A stretch of 64,000 nt of DNA, taken from Apus apus. Lineage: Eukaryota; Chordata; Aves; Apodiformes; Apodidae. This document shows, piece after piece, positions 43,901-56,600 of the stretch. Under the pieces are notes generated by a model. That model ran no database searches. It had not been told where the DNA came from and saw nothing but the letters and a program-made list of their open reading frames with translations. Positions within the stretch are counted from its first letter, which is position 1, and the number at the start of each line of letters is the position of its first letter. Made by a program: the position numbers and the translations under genes. The DNA lies in assembly GCF_020740795.1 (NCBI RefSeq), contig NC_067301.1:2728001-2792000 (forward strand), read 5' to 3'.

Positions 43901-46900
43901 TTAGTTATCTGCTGCTTCCCGAGGGTGAGAGGCAAAACTCGATCTCATGCTCTAATACAGTGTAAAAGTTGTCTTTTTCAGTCTGTATAATAAAAAAGAA
44001 CTGAATGTGTGGATCTTGAGGCACGTTCTGAGTCCTGTGCAGAAGCACACTAGGGTTTGGATGCCAGGCCAAAACTAGGGAGATGTTATTTAACTTCTGC
44101 TGATAACAACAGTTTCAACCCATGACTGACAGTTGAGTTTCATATCAGAAAGGCAGGCAAAGGGGGACTGACCTGTGACTGCTAACACTGGGACTTGGCT
44201 ACAGTGGAAAACCATAAGCAAGTGGTTTGATTATTCTGTGTTTCCTTGTGTCCTTGATGGAACTAAAACTTGCCAGCTACAAACTTGTCCTAAGATTCGT
44301 ATTAAGACTCTGAAGGGTTTCTTTGCTCTTCACAAAAAGACATCCACTGAAGACTTAACTCCTAATTGCAACTAGCAGTTAAAAACATGTAGATGTGACT
44401 CTTGGGGGTTTTTTTCCCCTCTTGTAACTCAACAACCAAAAGCATGCAGGGGCTATTTAAGGCAATTCTTAAATAAATAGAAATGAATAGTATCTGAAGA
44501 ATAGTCTTACAGTGTTTGTGTTTGTTACTGTATTTTGCAGATAGCAGGGTGTGCTACAGACAGTATTTTTTCCAGTGTGTCATTTAGAAAATGCCTACAC
44601 CAGAAAAAGAACACATTATGCAGGTTATTTATTCTTTTTTTTTTTTCCTGTTTGGTTATGTTCAGGACCATTAGGTGCACATAATGCTCACGTTTTGTGT
44701 TGTAGGGTGGTTTTTTTTTTTTTCTTCAAGTCAGGGGGATGGTTTTAGAGGAAACTCATGTACAAATTATGATTCTCAGTAGAGTTTAGGGGAAAAAAAA
44801 TGCACTTTAAAAACGCTTGTCTGCATGATGTAAGATGAAATGATAGTTGTGGGAATGTAAAGTGGTTTTGGTGCTGGCGTATCTCTTTGTACACAGGTGC
44901 CTGCATTTGCTCCTTGCAGCAAAAATATTTCCCTTTATTAAATTATAGTGATAACTGAAACATATGCATGGTTTAGGTGTGAAGTCAGACTGCTGTCTGA
45001 TGTAGACCACGTAGCTAAAAGGAGTAATACGTACTTGAAAGCTAAATGCGTTTCTGGGTGCTTAGTTCAGCATCTGTTCTTGACTTGTTCTTACATTTCT
45101 AGCACAGGAAGTTTTAGATAACCTGAAAGATCGGTGGTACCAAGCTGACAACCCACCTCCTGACCTGTTGTTGAATGAAGAAGAATTCTTGTCCTTTCTT
45201 CATCCAGAGCATAGCAGGGGAATGCTGAAGTTCATGGTGAAAGAAATCATCCGAGATCTGGGTATGCCATTTAAAAACATTTCCTGGGAGCTGTTCCCTT
45301 GCAAGCCATGGGGTTGGGCAGCTGATGTTGGCTCATTGCTCTGTCACGGGTCAGTAGAAAATTTTGGCACATCTTACTCAAATCTGTTGTACACATCTGA
45401 TGTGGTGAGTGAGAAAAACAAACTGTTAGCACAAATGCTGGCATCTCTGAGGACTTGTCCATGCATCTCAAGGCTGCATTTAGTCTCAAGTTGTTAAAGA
45501 ACAGCACAGACATTGTATGGTAGAAAGACATTCTGAGAACTTCATAAGGAGAAGATCAGCAGATCAGCTGATACCACTTCACCCTCAAGTGCTGCTGCAT
45601 TGTGGGGTCACTGCAGCACTAATAGAAATGGTTTTAATGAAGATTAAAATATTATAAAATATATTGATGAGAATGTTCCATGAGGAGGACATTGGTTGCT
45701 TTGTACTTCCCCAGTACAGCCCCATGGTGACATACAGTCATGAAAGTGGAAATAAATAGGTGAAGTTTCTAGGAAAATAATATTTAAAAAAAAAAATCAT
45801 AAGTATTGGCACACTTTTTTTTTTCTATTGAGCCAATAATGATGCATATTTAAAACTGTCAAAACACCTGCACTAAAAAGAAAGAGCTGTGACTTTGGTG
45901 ATTGTTAGCTCCACAAATATGAAGAGTTTCCAGTGATATTTGGGTGTGTGACACGCACAGACAGAACAACTCCAGGACTTGCTCTTTTCCTAGGGTTGAT
46001 TTACCTGAATGCTGGTACAAGGGGAGACTGGACACAGATGCAGCAAAGTTCCTGTTGCAGTAGCTTGTTGAAATAATAAACAGCAATTTAACTAAAATAA
46101 AAACCACCCAGTTTGCCCCCTGGTGAGGACCTTCAGGACCAATACAATTCTTTTTGCTTAGTTTATTGAGGAATGTATATTTCTTTAGCCTTCTCAAACA
46201 TTGTGTGTGCCACAATACAGAGAGCTTTTGGCTGACCAAAGCTGAGAATGGTGCTGTTGTTGTCAGCCAGAGGCAGGATTGTCCTGAAACCAGGCAGACT
46301 GTACCAATGATCTCTCAGACATGAAGGAATGTCTCATTTTTAATGGGCATGAAGCAGATACTTTTCAGTTGCTGTGTGCTTCTCTTGTAGATCAAGATGG
46401 GGATAAGAAGCTTACCCTGTCAGAGTTCATTTCATTACCTGTTGGCACTGTGGAGAACCAGCAAGCTCAAGATATTGATGATGACTGGGTAAAAGACAGA
46501 AGGAAGGAATTTGAGGAGGTCATTGATGCTAACCATGATGGTATTGTCACAATGGAAGAACTGGAGGTAAGTCTTCCTCAAAAAGCTGTCCTAGTGTTTT
46601 TAAAACCAATAGCTGGTTTACAACTGTAGGCTTGAAACTGCTTTACAGAATATGAATGCCAAAACTATTTGAATGAATAGTAGGGGGTGGGTGTGTCTGT
46701 AAAATTTAGGATTACAGCATTGTTCCATTGTGCTTGCAGAGAGCATTATTATGGTTTTTGTCAAAGAGGAGGGGGAGTTTCCTAGCATAGCTGTTAAGGG
46801 ATGCTGTTAGGGGTTTTCTGTCACATAGACACTTGGATGGATTCGATGTGCCTGAGGGCAAGTCACAGACTTCTTAATTTTGAATTGGTACTTCTTCACA

Positions 46901-47396
46901 AAACCCACCTGATTTGATAGTGAGTTTAGTTTGCAACCAAAATGTCAAAAATAATTTGATTGTAGACACTGGCATCAACTGAGAAAATCTGGGTTTCTAT
47001 TAGAATAGCCAAGGAAGCAATGAAGGGAAAAATAGCTCAGGGATAGATGTGGACTTGTTCAAAAGATGTGCTGACACCAATTTCCATGACTTAAGTTCAC
47101 TTTGGGGTTGCTTATTTTAATCTCATAATTGCTGAAGCTTACACAGAGCTAAGGTTCATAATTCTGATGCGTGAAAATGTGTTCTCAGTGGTTAAAAACC
47201 ATTTTCTTGCTTGTTTTAGGAATATATGGATCCTATGAATGAATACAATGCCCTAAATGAAGCTAAGCAAATGATAGCAGTAGCAGATGAAAATCAAAAC
47301 CATCACTTAGAGCTGGAGGAGATCCTGAAATACAGTGAATACTTCACAGGCAGCAAGCTGATGGACTATGCCCGTAACGTCCACGAGGAATTCTGA
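37916..47396 (+). CDS. SDF4: Stromal cell-derived factor 4 / Cab45, Golgi-lumen EF-hand protein
   Basis: Six coding exons join in frame: 37916-38223, 42507-42643, 43101-43214, 45103-45261, 46391-46566 and 47220-47396. All have GT-AG borders, and they give 356 residues (human 362). Cab45 is a soluble calcium-binding protein of the Golgi lumen that oligomerises with Ca2+ and sorts secretory cargo at the trans-Golgi. A signal peptide (1-29) precedes ARPANNS, with a sequon at N33 as in mammals. Clear EF-hand loops lie at 105-116 ([12 protein letters not shown]), 144-155 (DPDGDG.. split by an intron), 240-251 ([12 protein letters not shown]), 285-296 ([12 protein letters not shown]) and 321-332 ([12 protein letters not shown]). 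A degenerate hand lies around [12 protein letters not shown]. The C-terminus is HEEF as in orthologues. The start is the ATG of exon 2, 49 bases after the acceptor at 37865-37866. Confidence 0.97.
38911..39345 (-). mobile_element. CR1 LINE, 435-bp 3' fragment in SDF4 intron 2
   Basis: The reverse-complement CR1 3' end starts at tagaatcatggaatggtttg and runs through cccagcagcccaggttgctc, cttcaacactgccaggg, gggccaggctctcaccaccc and ctccaggctgaacaccccaa. It belongs to the young subfamily of the window and is inserted antisense to SDF4. It is nearly identical, in opposite orientation, to the copy at 40736-41162. Confidence 0.95.
40736..41162 (+). mobile_element. CR1 LINE, 427-bp 3' fragment in SDF4 intron 2
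   Basis: The sense CR1 runs from gagggctggagcagctctgc through gagaagagaaggctccaggg, gcctggcccaggttgcccag and gggaggtgtccctgcccatg, to the terminal aaggtcccttccaacccaa and ccatgatg tail. It is in the same orientation as SDF4 and is the mirror partner of the copy at 38911-39345, with about 1.4 kb between them. Confidence 0.95.
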
Positions 47397-48655
47397 CCCT
47401 GCTCACTTTTCCAGAGCTCTGAAGCACTTTCTTGCTTTCAAAAAATAAAAAAAAAGAAAAAAAAGAAAAAAAAAAACAACCAAGCCCAAACAGACAAAGT
47501 TCCTTTGCTGCTATCTGTGTTGTTTGCCCACAGTGTGTTGTCCTAGACTTAAAAGCCCCTTCCGTCCGTACATAAGATCTTCAGTTCTCTTGCCTTCATT
47601 TTGAGGGGAAAAGTGGCCCATGAAGGGACTACATCAGTTCACCCTGGTTTGTACAGTTAACCCAGCTGAGGTTCCAGCTGCCTTTGGCTACTCATATTTG
47701 ATGGAGGCTTCTTAATTATTTAACTCCTTTTCTTGCCCTTGTAGCTGCTGATCCATGGAAATCACAAATAACACTGAAAGATCCTGGCTTTTGTGAAGGA
47801 GATTGTGGTTCAAATATGTTTGTTCTGACCTCATGAGAATATCCATACACAGACTGGCTAATCTTCCAGTGTATTCATCAAGGCACCTCAACCTCCCCAA
47901 ATTGTTAAGAATTTCATACAAGTTCTCTCTCCATTGCTGAGCTATCTTTAGGAGCTGTGGGGGAGAACTTCTTTTAAATGCTAGAAAAATCCTTCTGTAT
48001 CTACTTTTAAAAGAAAACAGGCTTTTGTGCTTGCAGCTGCACTGGGTATGTGAGAGACCTGAGGTGGTTTCTGTCTTAAAAATCAAATTTAATTCTGAAA
48101 TGAAACCAGGGGGGAGGTTTTGTTGTGAACTTCTAGATGTTGCACAGAGCAATGGGATTCACCTATGATTATGCTTAACTAAAATTCATTGGTAAAACTA
48201 GTATCATGACTTTCCTCTGTGCAGATGAACAATACTGATGTACTTGTGAATTATGAGGCTGGGGGAATTACAGGCTTTGCTGTTGAACTGCTTTTACCAG
48301 AGCCACGTACACACAAGTCAGCACTTGGAAAGCTTTTTAATCAGCCTAGTTTTGGGTAATCTCTGAAAGCATCTTGCAACACAAGGGTTATATCCACTAC
48401 TGTCTAAATTAGAACATCTATTTTTACTCTGGTTTCACCTTTACTGTAAAAACCCCTCTTTCTGAAGGGTTGCCTGAAAATCCAAGTGAGATGTTATATT
48501 TGATTAAATTTATTCTCTTAATATAATGTAAATACAAGTATTGCTGTCTGTTTCTGTTTTGGTAGTCCTTTTTGTTTTGTTTTTCTTAAAGGACTTGTAT
48601 CAGAGTCTTTTTATAGACCTATATCTTTTTCATTAAATATTTTTCTCCATGCTTT
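47397..48655 (+). other. SDF4: Probable SDF4 3' UTR with distal poly(A) signal
   Basis: Unique, AT-rich sequence without repeats runs from the stop codon to an ATTAAA at 48632-48637, which is followed by T/G-rich sequence (ggttttaggtttgtgagtg at about 48667). This fits a 3' UTR of about 1.25 kb. The exact end is inferred. Confidence 0.5.
47444..47449 (+). terminator. SDF4: Possible proximal poly(A) signal / genomic A-tract of SDF4
   Basis: AATAAA lies only 48 bases after the SDF4 stop codon, inside an A-rich tract (about 47440-47477). It could give a very short 3' UTR, but the tract is also an obvious internal oligo-dT priming site, so cDNA ends here should be treated with caution. Confidence 0.3.
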
Positions 48656-51530
48656 GGAAATGTTACTGGTTTTAGGTTTGTGAGTGAATGGGAAGAACTG
48701 AACTATTCCCACCTCTGCCAGTGCCCCCCATGTGCTTCGGTGCAGGGTGGTGAGATTTTCATGTGACTAGAATCTGGAGGGGTTCAAAACAAATTTCCCT
48801 GTCTAAAAAGGTGATGCTCAGCAGAAGTCATAGAAATGGCTGGTTGAGATTGATGGGTAAAAGGTCTGGGGTTTGCTTTGCTGTTGTTTTAACAAAGGCT
48901 TCATAAATATGCAGTGACCTGCACTCCAGACTAACCCAAAATTCTACGGGTGAGCACAGAATGTGATGGTTCACAATCTAGTTTTAGCAATAGGTTTTAG
49001 CAATATTCTAATGTAATTGTGTAAATGTCCTGACTTCATTCTGGTATTATACTCCAGCTGTTTGCACAAGTCAATTATTTAGATGCAATTTGTGTGGCCA
49101 AGTTCTGTCTTTTCACACCTGATGCTCAGAGAGCAAGTGCTGGTTTGCAAAGGGATTCTTGAGCAGCTGAAATAGAGGAAGAGATTGGGAACTTTATCTG
49201 CCTAGAGAGGCAAAGATTATGCAGAATCTTCTGATAACGTGAGGATGGGATCCCTTGAAAAATAAAAGGTGACACAGTATTTAGCAACTGCAAAACTGTT
49301 GAAGTGTTTCCTGTTGTTGCAGTGTTAATCACTCCCCAGATAAATCTGAAGCTTGAGGAACAACTGTGAAAAATCTATTTTTAATGTCTGCACGGAGTGC
49401 TGCACCTTAATGTGGTTTGGTTTTCTCTGCCAGAAATTAGGATTACATGTTAACTAACAGCTGTAAGGATGAAGTGGACTGCATGGAGAGATTTGGAGGT
49501 ACATGGGATTCTTCCTGTATTGGAATTCTAAAAATTTAAATTCTTTTAGTTTGTCCTTAGACTTAATAACTTTAAAAAATTCTCTCTATTTTTTTTTAAT
49601 ATGCACTCAATCTTTGTCAGATTCTTTAGGAACCCCTACTTGCTTCTAATCCCTAAGGAATCTAGGGACCTGAAAGCCTTTCATTAAACACTAGTTATAA
49701 GTTCCATGTTTGATTTTGTGGGGGTTTTTTCATGTACACAAGCAATCTACTGTTACTAGGACTCGTTATCCAAGTGCCTCGATAGACACTTAAGGACATG
49801 ATCCATGAAAGTCCAATTCTTAGGATGGTACTTGGCTACCTGCTTTTAATAAATGAGCATTTAATTCAATCCTCAATAAGCATAGCAATGCCTCATCATC
49901 ACTGCTGTAGTACTTGGTGAGTTTTCAGTTGATAGCAGAGTTTTAGCCCTGCCTTGGTTGTGACCATCACGGGAGTTTGCATTTTCAGTTTTTTTTTACT
50001 AGCAGTTGACTTAGTGAATGGTTAAAGTCTGCTACTGTTTGTGGAAGAATTAGGGGAAGGAAAAGCTCATCAAATATTGTTGAGGGAGTGGCTGAGTCAT
50101 GAGGTGTGAAGCCACTTAAGTGGCATTCAGGGTCATGCTGCAGTAGGAAGAGCTTTGGATATTTCCTGCATACAGGCCCTATTCAGCTGGTGTGATTTGT
50201 TTCTCTGTCAGCTTTGCTCCCTTTTGGAAAGAATGGCTTTAAGGTATAGGTTCTTTTCTATAGTGTTTGTGTTTTGTTTTGTTTTTCAAAATGCTTGGAA
50301 AATAGAAGAAGTAGAAAAAGAGTTACTCTTCTGCCTAACTTTTGTCTCCCTCTCTTAAGCTCTCCTGCAGAAAAGAAAGGAATGAAAAGCAGCAGTTCTG
50401 GATAAAACATTGCCACAATATTGCTGTTCAGTCCTGAATACTGCAGGCTAATTGGGAGTCTAAATGTACTTCTGTTCCAAATTTCCTTGGCATTTAGATG
50501 TAAATGGACTGTAGATCCTGCATAGCCTGGAAGTCTGGCTTTGTTTTTTAACGAAAGTAAATAAAACATCTTTGATTACTTCAGGATGCCTTGTTTACTT
50601 GGGCCTTTGCGTGAGAGTTGCTCAAGTCTCTTAGAACTGGAAGATCTAAAATTTAGATCCTAGATCAGTGTGATCAAATTAGTAAAACTCTGATAATGAG
50701 CCTGGAAAGTTAAACCCGTTTCTCATTCCTAGTGTGATCACTTTTTTTTCTCCCTGTTTGTGTTAGGTGAGGGCAGGACTGCAAAGCCAGGGTGCTGCTC
50801 CATCTCCTCCTTGGCTGTCCTAGTCTTGAGGAAGCCTGCCGGGGGCTTTGGATTCCAGAGTTAAATTAACATGCTTCTGTGGAACAAAACAAGTGTCAAA
50901 GGCAGCTGGTATGTGAATATTGCTTCCTTTGCTTTCACAGAGCACACCTCTGCTGTGGGACTAACACAGAGTCCCTCTTCTGGAGTCAGGAGCTTTTCCT
51001 CACGGGCAATGCAGAGGGACAAGAGTCAACATGGAGGCTGCCAGGGCTTCTCGGTGGCAGCTGCTGTTAGCACCTGAGGGCAGTGCCAAGATGAGTGATG
51101 GTTTGTGATTCTGCAGACTTCCTGATAAATGTATTTGTGTTGGTTTTTTATGTGGCTGTCGAAGTCACGGCCCCGCCGTGGAGAGAGTCTGTCTGTACTT
51201 TGCCTTTTAAGGAGCCAAACTGTGGGGCTGTGATTCGTTTTACCTGTGCCTCTCATCTGTAAAGATGCTCAGGCATTACCTCTTGTGTTGCTTTAAAAGT
51301 GCTCTTAACAACATCAGGGATCATCTCTTCTGGTTCTCCGGGCATTCAGGGCCTGCACTTTAATCCTACACAGAGAGGTACGTACCTGGCTGCAGGCACT
51401 CTGTTTTATGGCTGCAAATAGAAATCTTTTTGATAGAATAGAAATCTTTTGGTGTGCTGTCTTTCTGCCTGTGAATATTTCAGTTGTGAACTGCAAAAAA
51501 AAATAGGTTTGTGAGGTGTGGGAAAAAGGA
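48656..51530. other. SDF4-TNFRSF4 spacer, no gene recognised
   Basis: This is 2.9 kb of AT-rich unique DNA. No frame above 103 codons, no CR1 and no RNA gene were recognised. It is the upstream region of TNFRSF4 and may hold its enhancers, but I see no clear element until the promoter at about 51,530. Confidence 0.5.
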
Positions 51531-51531
51531 A

Positions 51532-51561
51532 GGGGGCGTGGAGCTTATATAGGGAATTTCC
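51532..51561 (+). promoter_or_regulatory. TNFRSF4: TNFRSF4 promoter: GC/KLF box, TATA-like box, kappaB site
   Basis: In order: a KLF/Sp1-type gggggcgtgg (about 51532-51540), a TATA-like ttatatag (51545-51552), and a perfect kappaB decamer gggaatttcc (51552-51561) that shares its first base with the TATA-like word. The ATG is about 90 bp downstream at 51650, so transcription would start near 51,575-51,580. NF-kappaB control fits the activation-induced expression of OX40. Occupancy is inferred. Confidence 0.6.
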
Positions 51562-51649
51562 CAGCAACTGACCTAGTTCGTTCTGGTCACCAGCAATTCA
51601 GAAGCACTTCTCCCAGAGTTTGCCACTCCTGGGACAGGAGAGCTGCATT

Positions 51650-54600
51650 ATGGTAGCTGTAGGTTTTCACCCTCATTTTTCTGCTGTGGTGGTGTTGCTG
51701 CTGGCAGTCAGCACTACCCATTGCTTGGGGTTGAAATGCAAAGAACATGAGCATCCTTTCAATGGAAAATGCTGCAAGGACTGTCCCCCTGGTAAGTAAT
51801 TTTCACTGGATGTTGCTTATACTTGCTCAATGTAATATCTAGCAGGTAATAACCTAGAGGTGGTAGAAAACAGCTTCATGGAGATATAATTCAAATGGAG
51901 GAAGTGTAACGTGGAGAAAAAGCATTTAACAAGGGGGCTTTCCTATCTGACAAAGATTGTTTCTATAAAATACTAAATTGAAGAGTCCTCTTTGAAAGAG
52001 CGACATGTTCTTTAACTTCTGTGTGACTCGGCTTCCTTAATGTGTTAGTCTGCTGCATTTCAATTATGGAAATACTGATTAGCTGAGAAAAGGTGGTTAA
52101 CATTTATGTTACTGTCCTCACCACTCGGCAGGTTGTCAGGCACCTGCTAGCCCAGTTCAGCTGCACAATTTCCAGTGATGCTGCAGGTCAAAATTTTCAG
52201 GGATTCTGCCGTGAGGAATAAAATAATCTGCTGAATGTTTTCAACCAGAGCTGTAAAATGGAACTATCCCTTTCTGGGAACTCTTACTCTAATGAAGGAA
52301 ACAAAGAGAGTTTCCTTCTGGCAACAATCAGTTCCTCTTTCTACCTGGTCTTTGTTGTAGGGGAAAGAATGAAAGAACGCTGCTCTGCAACAAAAGACAC
52401 GGAGTGTGTCCCCTGTCAAGATGAATACTTCAGCAGTGAGCACCACCACACCTTCTGCAACAGTTGTACCATCTGCAACACTAGTAAGTTGGGCTGTAAA
52501 GTGGCCGTTTCTTGATAGGAATTTGGGAGGCAATCAGTCTGCTTTCTCATCTGGGTTCTTGTTTCTATAGCTGCCACCTCCTGGTGGCCGAGCCTTCAAA
52601 GGGAAGGAGGCTTGTACTGCCTGAGAACTGGTGTCCTCAGAATTCATAGGCTGCTCTCTGCAGTTGTTCTCACACACAATAGATCATTTATTTTTGGTGC
52701 TTTCTTACCTCTTGCCCTTTATTCTGCTGTTGCTAGGGAAGGGGAGTGTGGAAGTGAAGAAGTGTGAGAAGACCTCTGACAGAATCTGCATGTGTCGTGC
52801 AGGGTACATGCCAGATGTTGGACATAAGCTGGGAAGTGGTAAGTTAGGGATAGGTCAGACTCTCCAAACTCTTGCCTCCACTTCAGATGAGGTGCTTGTT
52901 CTTTCCCGTGTAAAAGCTGTTGGTCATTTGTCTCACTGATGCCACAGGGGAGTTATCTGTTGCTCTGTCTTCCTGAGCTGTCAGAAATCTTATTGCTCTC
53001 CCATATCCATGATTAGCCAGTCAAGGAAACCTTGCCAGCTGCAGGCTGAAATGAACCACTGAGCATGTTGTGTTACTTCTGACACAATGACTGTGTTTTT
53101 TAGAGGCTCTGTGGGTTTCCTTGGGTCTGTTGGATAAGCCATTAGTGTAATTACTGTGTAGCTGTCATATAGCTCTGTTGCTAAGTGAACTCAAATGCTG
53201 CCTCTTCCTATTTTTTTTTTTTCCAGTATGTACACCATGTCCTGAAGGATCTTATTCCATAGGGAGAAATGAGAACTGTCAGCCTTGGACCAAGTACGTG
53301 TCACTGATCCAGACGTGTTCAGAGCAACATTTGGGGTTTACTCCTGTAGCAGTTAATGGCCAAATTGTGTGTTGGGTGAATGTGCAGTAGATGCACCATG
53401 TTCCTCATGACTCTGAGGAATCCTGAGCAGGCTGAGCACTGATGTGAAGCCTCTCTCTGCCTCCCACCCTTTTCTCCCTTCACCTGTGGCAATGACAGTA
53501 TTCTCAGGCTTTTTAAAATTTCATGTAAAGGTTGGATGTTTTGGTTCTATAGCCAAAGGTTCCCTTGTGGAATGCAGCTGTGCTTCAAGGCTGCTACATG
53601 GACAGATGCTAAGAGAGGCAGAATGCCAGGTTTTTTCCCTGTGATAACTTTGATCAGCTTAGTTGTTCTTGACGTGTCTGTAGAATCTAGGAAAGGCGAC
53701 GCTTGAGTTTGTATTGATAAAACAAGACTTGCCAATGTTCCCTCACTCATTCCATGGCGATCCCCTGTGAAGTAATTACTGCAAGTGTTTGAGAAGCTCC
53801 ACTAATTTGTTTTACACCTCCAGCTGCAGCCTTCTTGGGAAGGATACTCTTCGACCAGGGACAAAAACCAGCGACGCTGTGTGCAGCGACCACACCACGC
53901 AGCGAGCTGTGTCACAGACTCCAGCTCCTGCTTTGAACCTGCCCACCACGGAGCACAAGAAGAATGTGTCAACTGCAGAATTCCCACCATTCAGGCCCAG
54001 TGTCATTCCTTTCCCTTGCCTGGATAGGAACAGCCCCACCGAGACTAACTGGGGTAAGGACAGGAAATGGCCAAGGTTAGTTTCTCTGGACTCCTGCTGG
54101 TCAGGAGTTTTCACCTGAAGCTGGTTTAGCTGGAAACGGTCACACTTTCTCAGAAGCCAGATCTGTGCTACACACAGTTCAGTGAGACACACACAGGATT
54201 CCAGATTTTTAGCTAGTCTGCTTGGCAGCTGGGAATTCTAGGCATTGTGGTTCAGGGGTACTTGTGGATTTCTAGGTTCCTTCTTTTGATAGTGAAAAGC
54301 CACAGGAACTCCAGCTAGAACCATGACTCTTTTTTAATATGTTCTTCTGTTTTTCTTCTAGGGTCTTTATCACTTATCCTTGTTTGTCTGATACTGCTCC
54401 TGGTGAGTGGAATGTCCATCCTCCTGCTGATTATCCAAGCAGCCAAAAAAAAGACCAAGAGGGGGCCTTGTAGAAACAACCATCCAGGTGAGTTTCTTTC
54501 GGTGAGGAAAAATGTGTCTGAAAGAGAATAATCAGTCCTCCCTGTTTGAACTTTAGTAATTGTTCCAATCATAAGGAAATCTGCCTGGCTAAGTGGCAGA

Positions 54601-55270
54601 GTGTCATCTGCAGTTAATTGCAGTGGTTGATCCTCTGTATAGTCCTGAAGCACTGGAGGTGGCAGTGTCTGAAGTTTGCATTCTGACAGAGCACAGATTG
54701 CACTGCTTGGTGCCCTGCAGAAGGAATCTCTCTGATTTGAGCTCATTCTAGCTTCCCTCCCCTTAGGCCCTGCAAAAATTATGTCATGATTTTGTGCAGG
54801 GAATTCTGTTCAGTACAGAGAGGATCCAGCACGAACCATCTTTAAAGAGTATGTTGTGAAGTGTGTTGCCTCCATAGAAGTGAACTGTCTTGAAGTGTCT
54901 CCTGCAAACACAGGAGAGGTTTGACTGAGAAGAGCTGACCTCTGTACTCAGAATGAAGTGGCAGCCTGGCTCTTGAGCCAGCCCAAGCTGCCTCCTGTTC
55001 TGTTCATGGAGCAATGGGAAAGTGTATTATCACTGCTCCTTACACTTTTGAGGTTTCCTAGCACTGGCTGGAAAGACAAGCACTGCCCCAAATGTCACTC
55101 ATAGGTCCCCAGTCATCCATGAAACTAGAAATGCCCCTGGCTTCCTTTTCCTGCCCCTTCTACTCTGTACAGTATTTTTTTTTATTATCTGTCTTTCAGG
55201 AGCAGGAAGTGTTGGACTTCCTATCCAGGAAGAACAAATTGACTCCAATTCTAGTCTCATCAAAAACTGA
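51650..55270 (+). CDS. TNFRSF4: TNF receptor superfamily member 4 (OX40/CD134)
   Basis: Seven coding exons join in frame: 51650-51791, 52361-52483, 52737-52838, 53227-53293, 53824-54053, 54362-54487 and 55200-55270. All have GT-AG borders, and they give 286 residues (human 277). OX40 is a co-stimulatory receptor of activated T cells that binds OX40L (TNFSF4) and signals through TRAF proteins to NF-kappaB. A signal peptide (about 1-25) is followed by cysteine-rich domains: CRD1 (from C30, with KCCKDCPPG), CRD2 (QDEYFSSE..CNSCTICN..CEKTSDRICMC), and CRD3 (CTPCPEGSYS..CQPWTNCSL..TSDAVC). A Ser/Thr/Pro-rich stalk reaches residue 221. The membrane segment is about 224-246, followed by the basic stop AKKKTKR. 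The tail holds the TRAF-binding PIQEEQ (271-276), identical to human OX40 and the main reason to prefer TNFRSF4 over TNFRSF9 or TNFRSF18. Gene position next to SDF4 agrees. Confidence 0.95.
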
Positions 55271-56600
55271 CTCCACATGACATGCCTGTTTCCTGCATTT
55301 CTGAGCCCATTGGTTGTAATGTGCTGTGACTGTTCTGTGGCTGTGTGTGGGTGTGTGTGGGTGTGTGTAACTGTTCAATTGCCCTGCCCTTCCTTTAGGT
55401 CCCTTGGGTGGCATCTGAACCCATGGGAATAACTGTTCTTGGTGCCATCAGGTGATTCATTCTCTTAGACCCTGTGCACAGGGTCCCCATTGCCAGGACT
55501 GAGTGGTTAGTCCTCTGGGCATTTCTAGCCAGTTCTGTGTGTTGTGATAGGCAATTGTCTCTTGGCTGAGGGGAGTGTTTCTGAAGCTGTAAGAGCTGAT
55601 CACTGGGCAGACAGAAAAGCAGGGAAGTCAAAAGACCTGCTTTGTGACTGAGTTTATATCCTGGCAGTTTGGAGGTGCTAAGCAGAGCCTGCCTCTCCTT
55701 GCTCAGTGCAGGTACCTCCAGTGTTTCAGTCTAGCTCCCAAATAAACTCTCCTCACTTTAGGTGGAGAATCTCCTCTGATAAACCTGGCCAGCTTCCTTT
55801 GTGCTTTCATTTCTCAAGTTACTTCTTCTTGGTGTAGCTGAGTGGCATATGTCACGTCAGCTGTGCCTCCAGTGATGTTCTCTGTTGGTAAGAGGCAAGA
55901 GCTGAACTTTTAACACTGTGCTGATTGGCCTTTGAGGGCTGCATTTGAGCAAAGATCATGTCACGGTGGGATAGATGCCTAAACTGCTCTGACCATTCCC
56001 CTGGATGATCACCTTGTGTCAGTGGAACCTGCGTTCAGAACTGAAGAAGTGCCCTTGACTTGGTTTCTGTGCAGCTGGAAAGGCCTGGTTGTTTGCCCGT
56101 ACACTGGATGAAATGAATTTTACTTCTGTGATGTTTTTCCACAAGTTAGTTGGCCTGCAGTTTGGCAAGCATTCCAATTTCAGGAAGTGCAAAATGAGGG
56201 AAACACAAAGTGTTCTGATCAAGAGCTTTTGATGTGATTCCAACGCTTTGGTGTGAAGGTTTCAAGAAGAAGTAAACTTGAGAATTCTGTAATTCAGAAG
56301 TGGTTTTCACTTCAAATGTAACTCCTCAGTAGATAACTCATTAGAAATAGGTATTTTATATACAGAGCATATGCCAAAATATGCATCAGGGAATGTATTC
56401 AAGAATACAACGGGTGTCTAGAAACATGTTTTTAAACATATGTTTTCTTATATGTTATACATATGGTGTACTTAGCAGTGATTTCCTATTCTGAAGTGCA
56501 TATACAATGTATATAAAACATTTGTATTATATAAAATATTTGTATTATACATTATAAATGTGCTAGTGACTTCTTGAAATAAACTGTGGTAGCAGCTGGA
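55271..56600 (+). other. TNFRSF4: Probable TNFRSF4 3' UTR
   Basis: Candidate AATAAA signals lie at 55741-55746 and 56578-56583. A GT-rich microsatellite (gtgtgtgtgggtgtgtgtgg) is at about 55341-55372. The part at 56,340-56,575 is very AT-rich with near-duplicated atttgtattata words. Which signal is used cannot be decided here. Confidence 0.4.
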
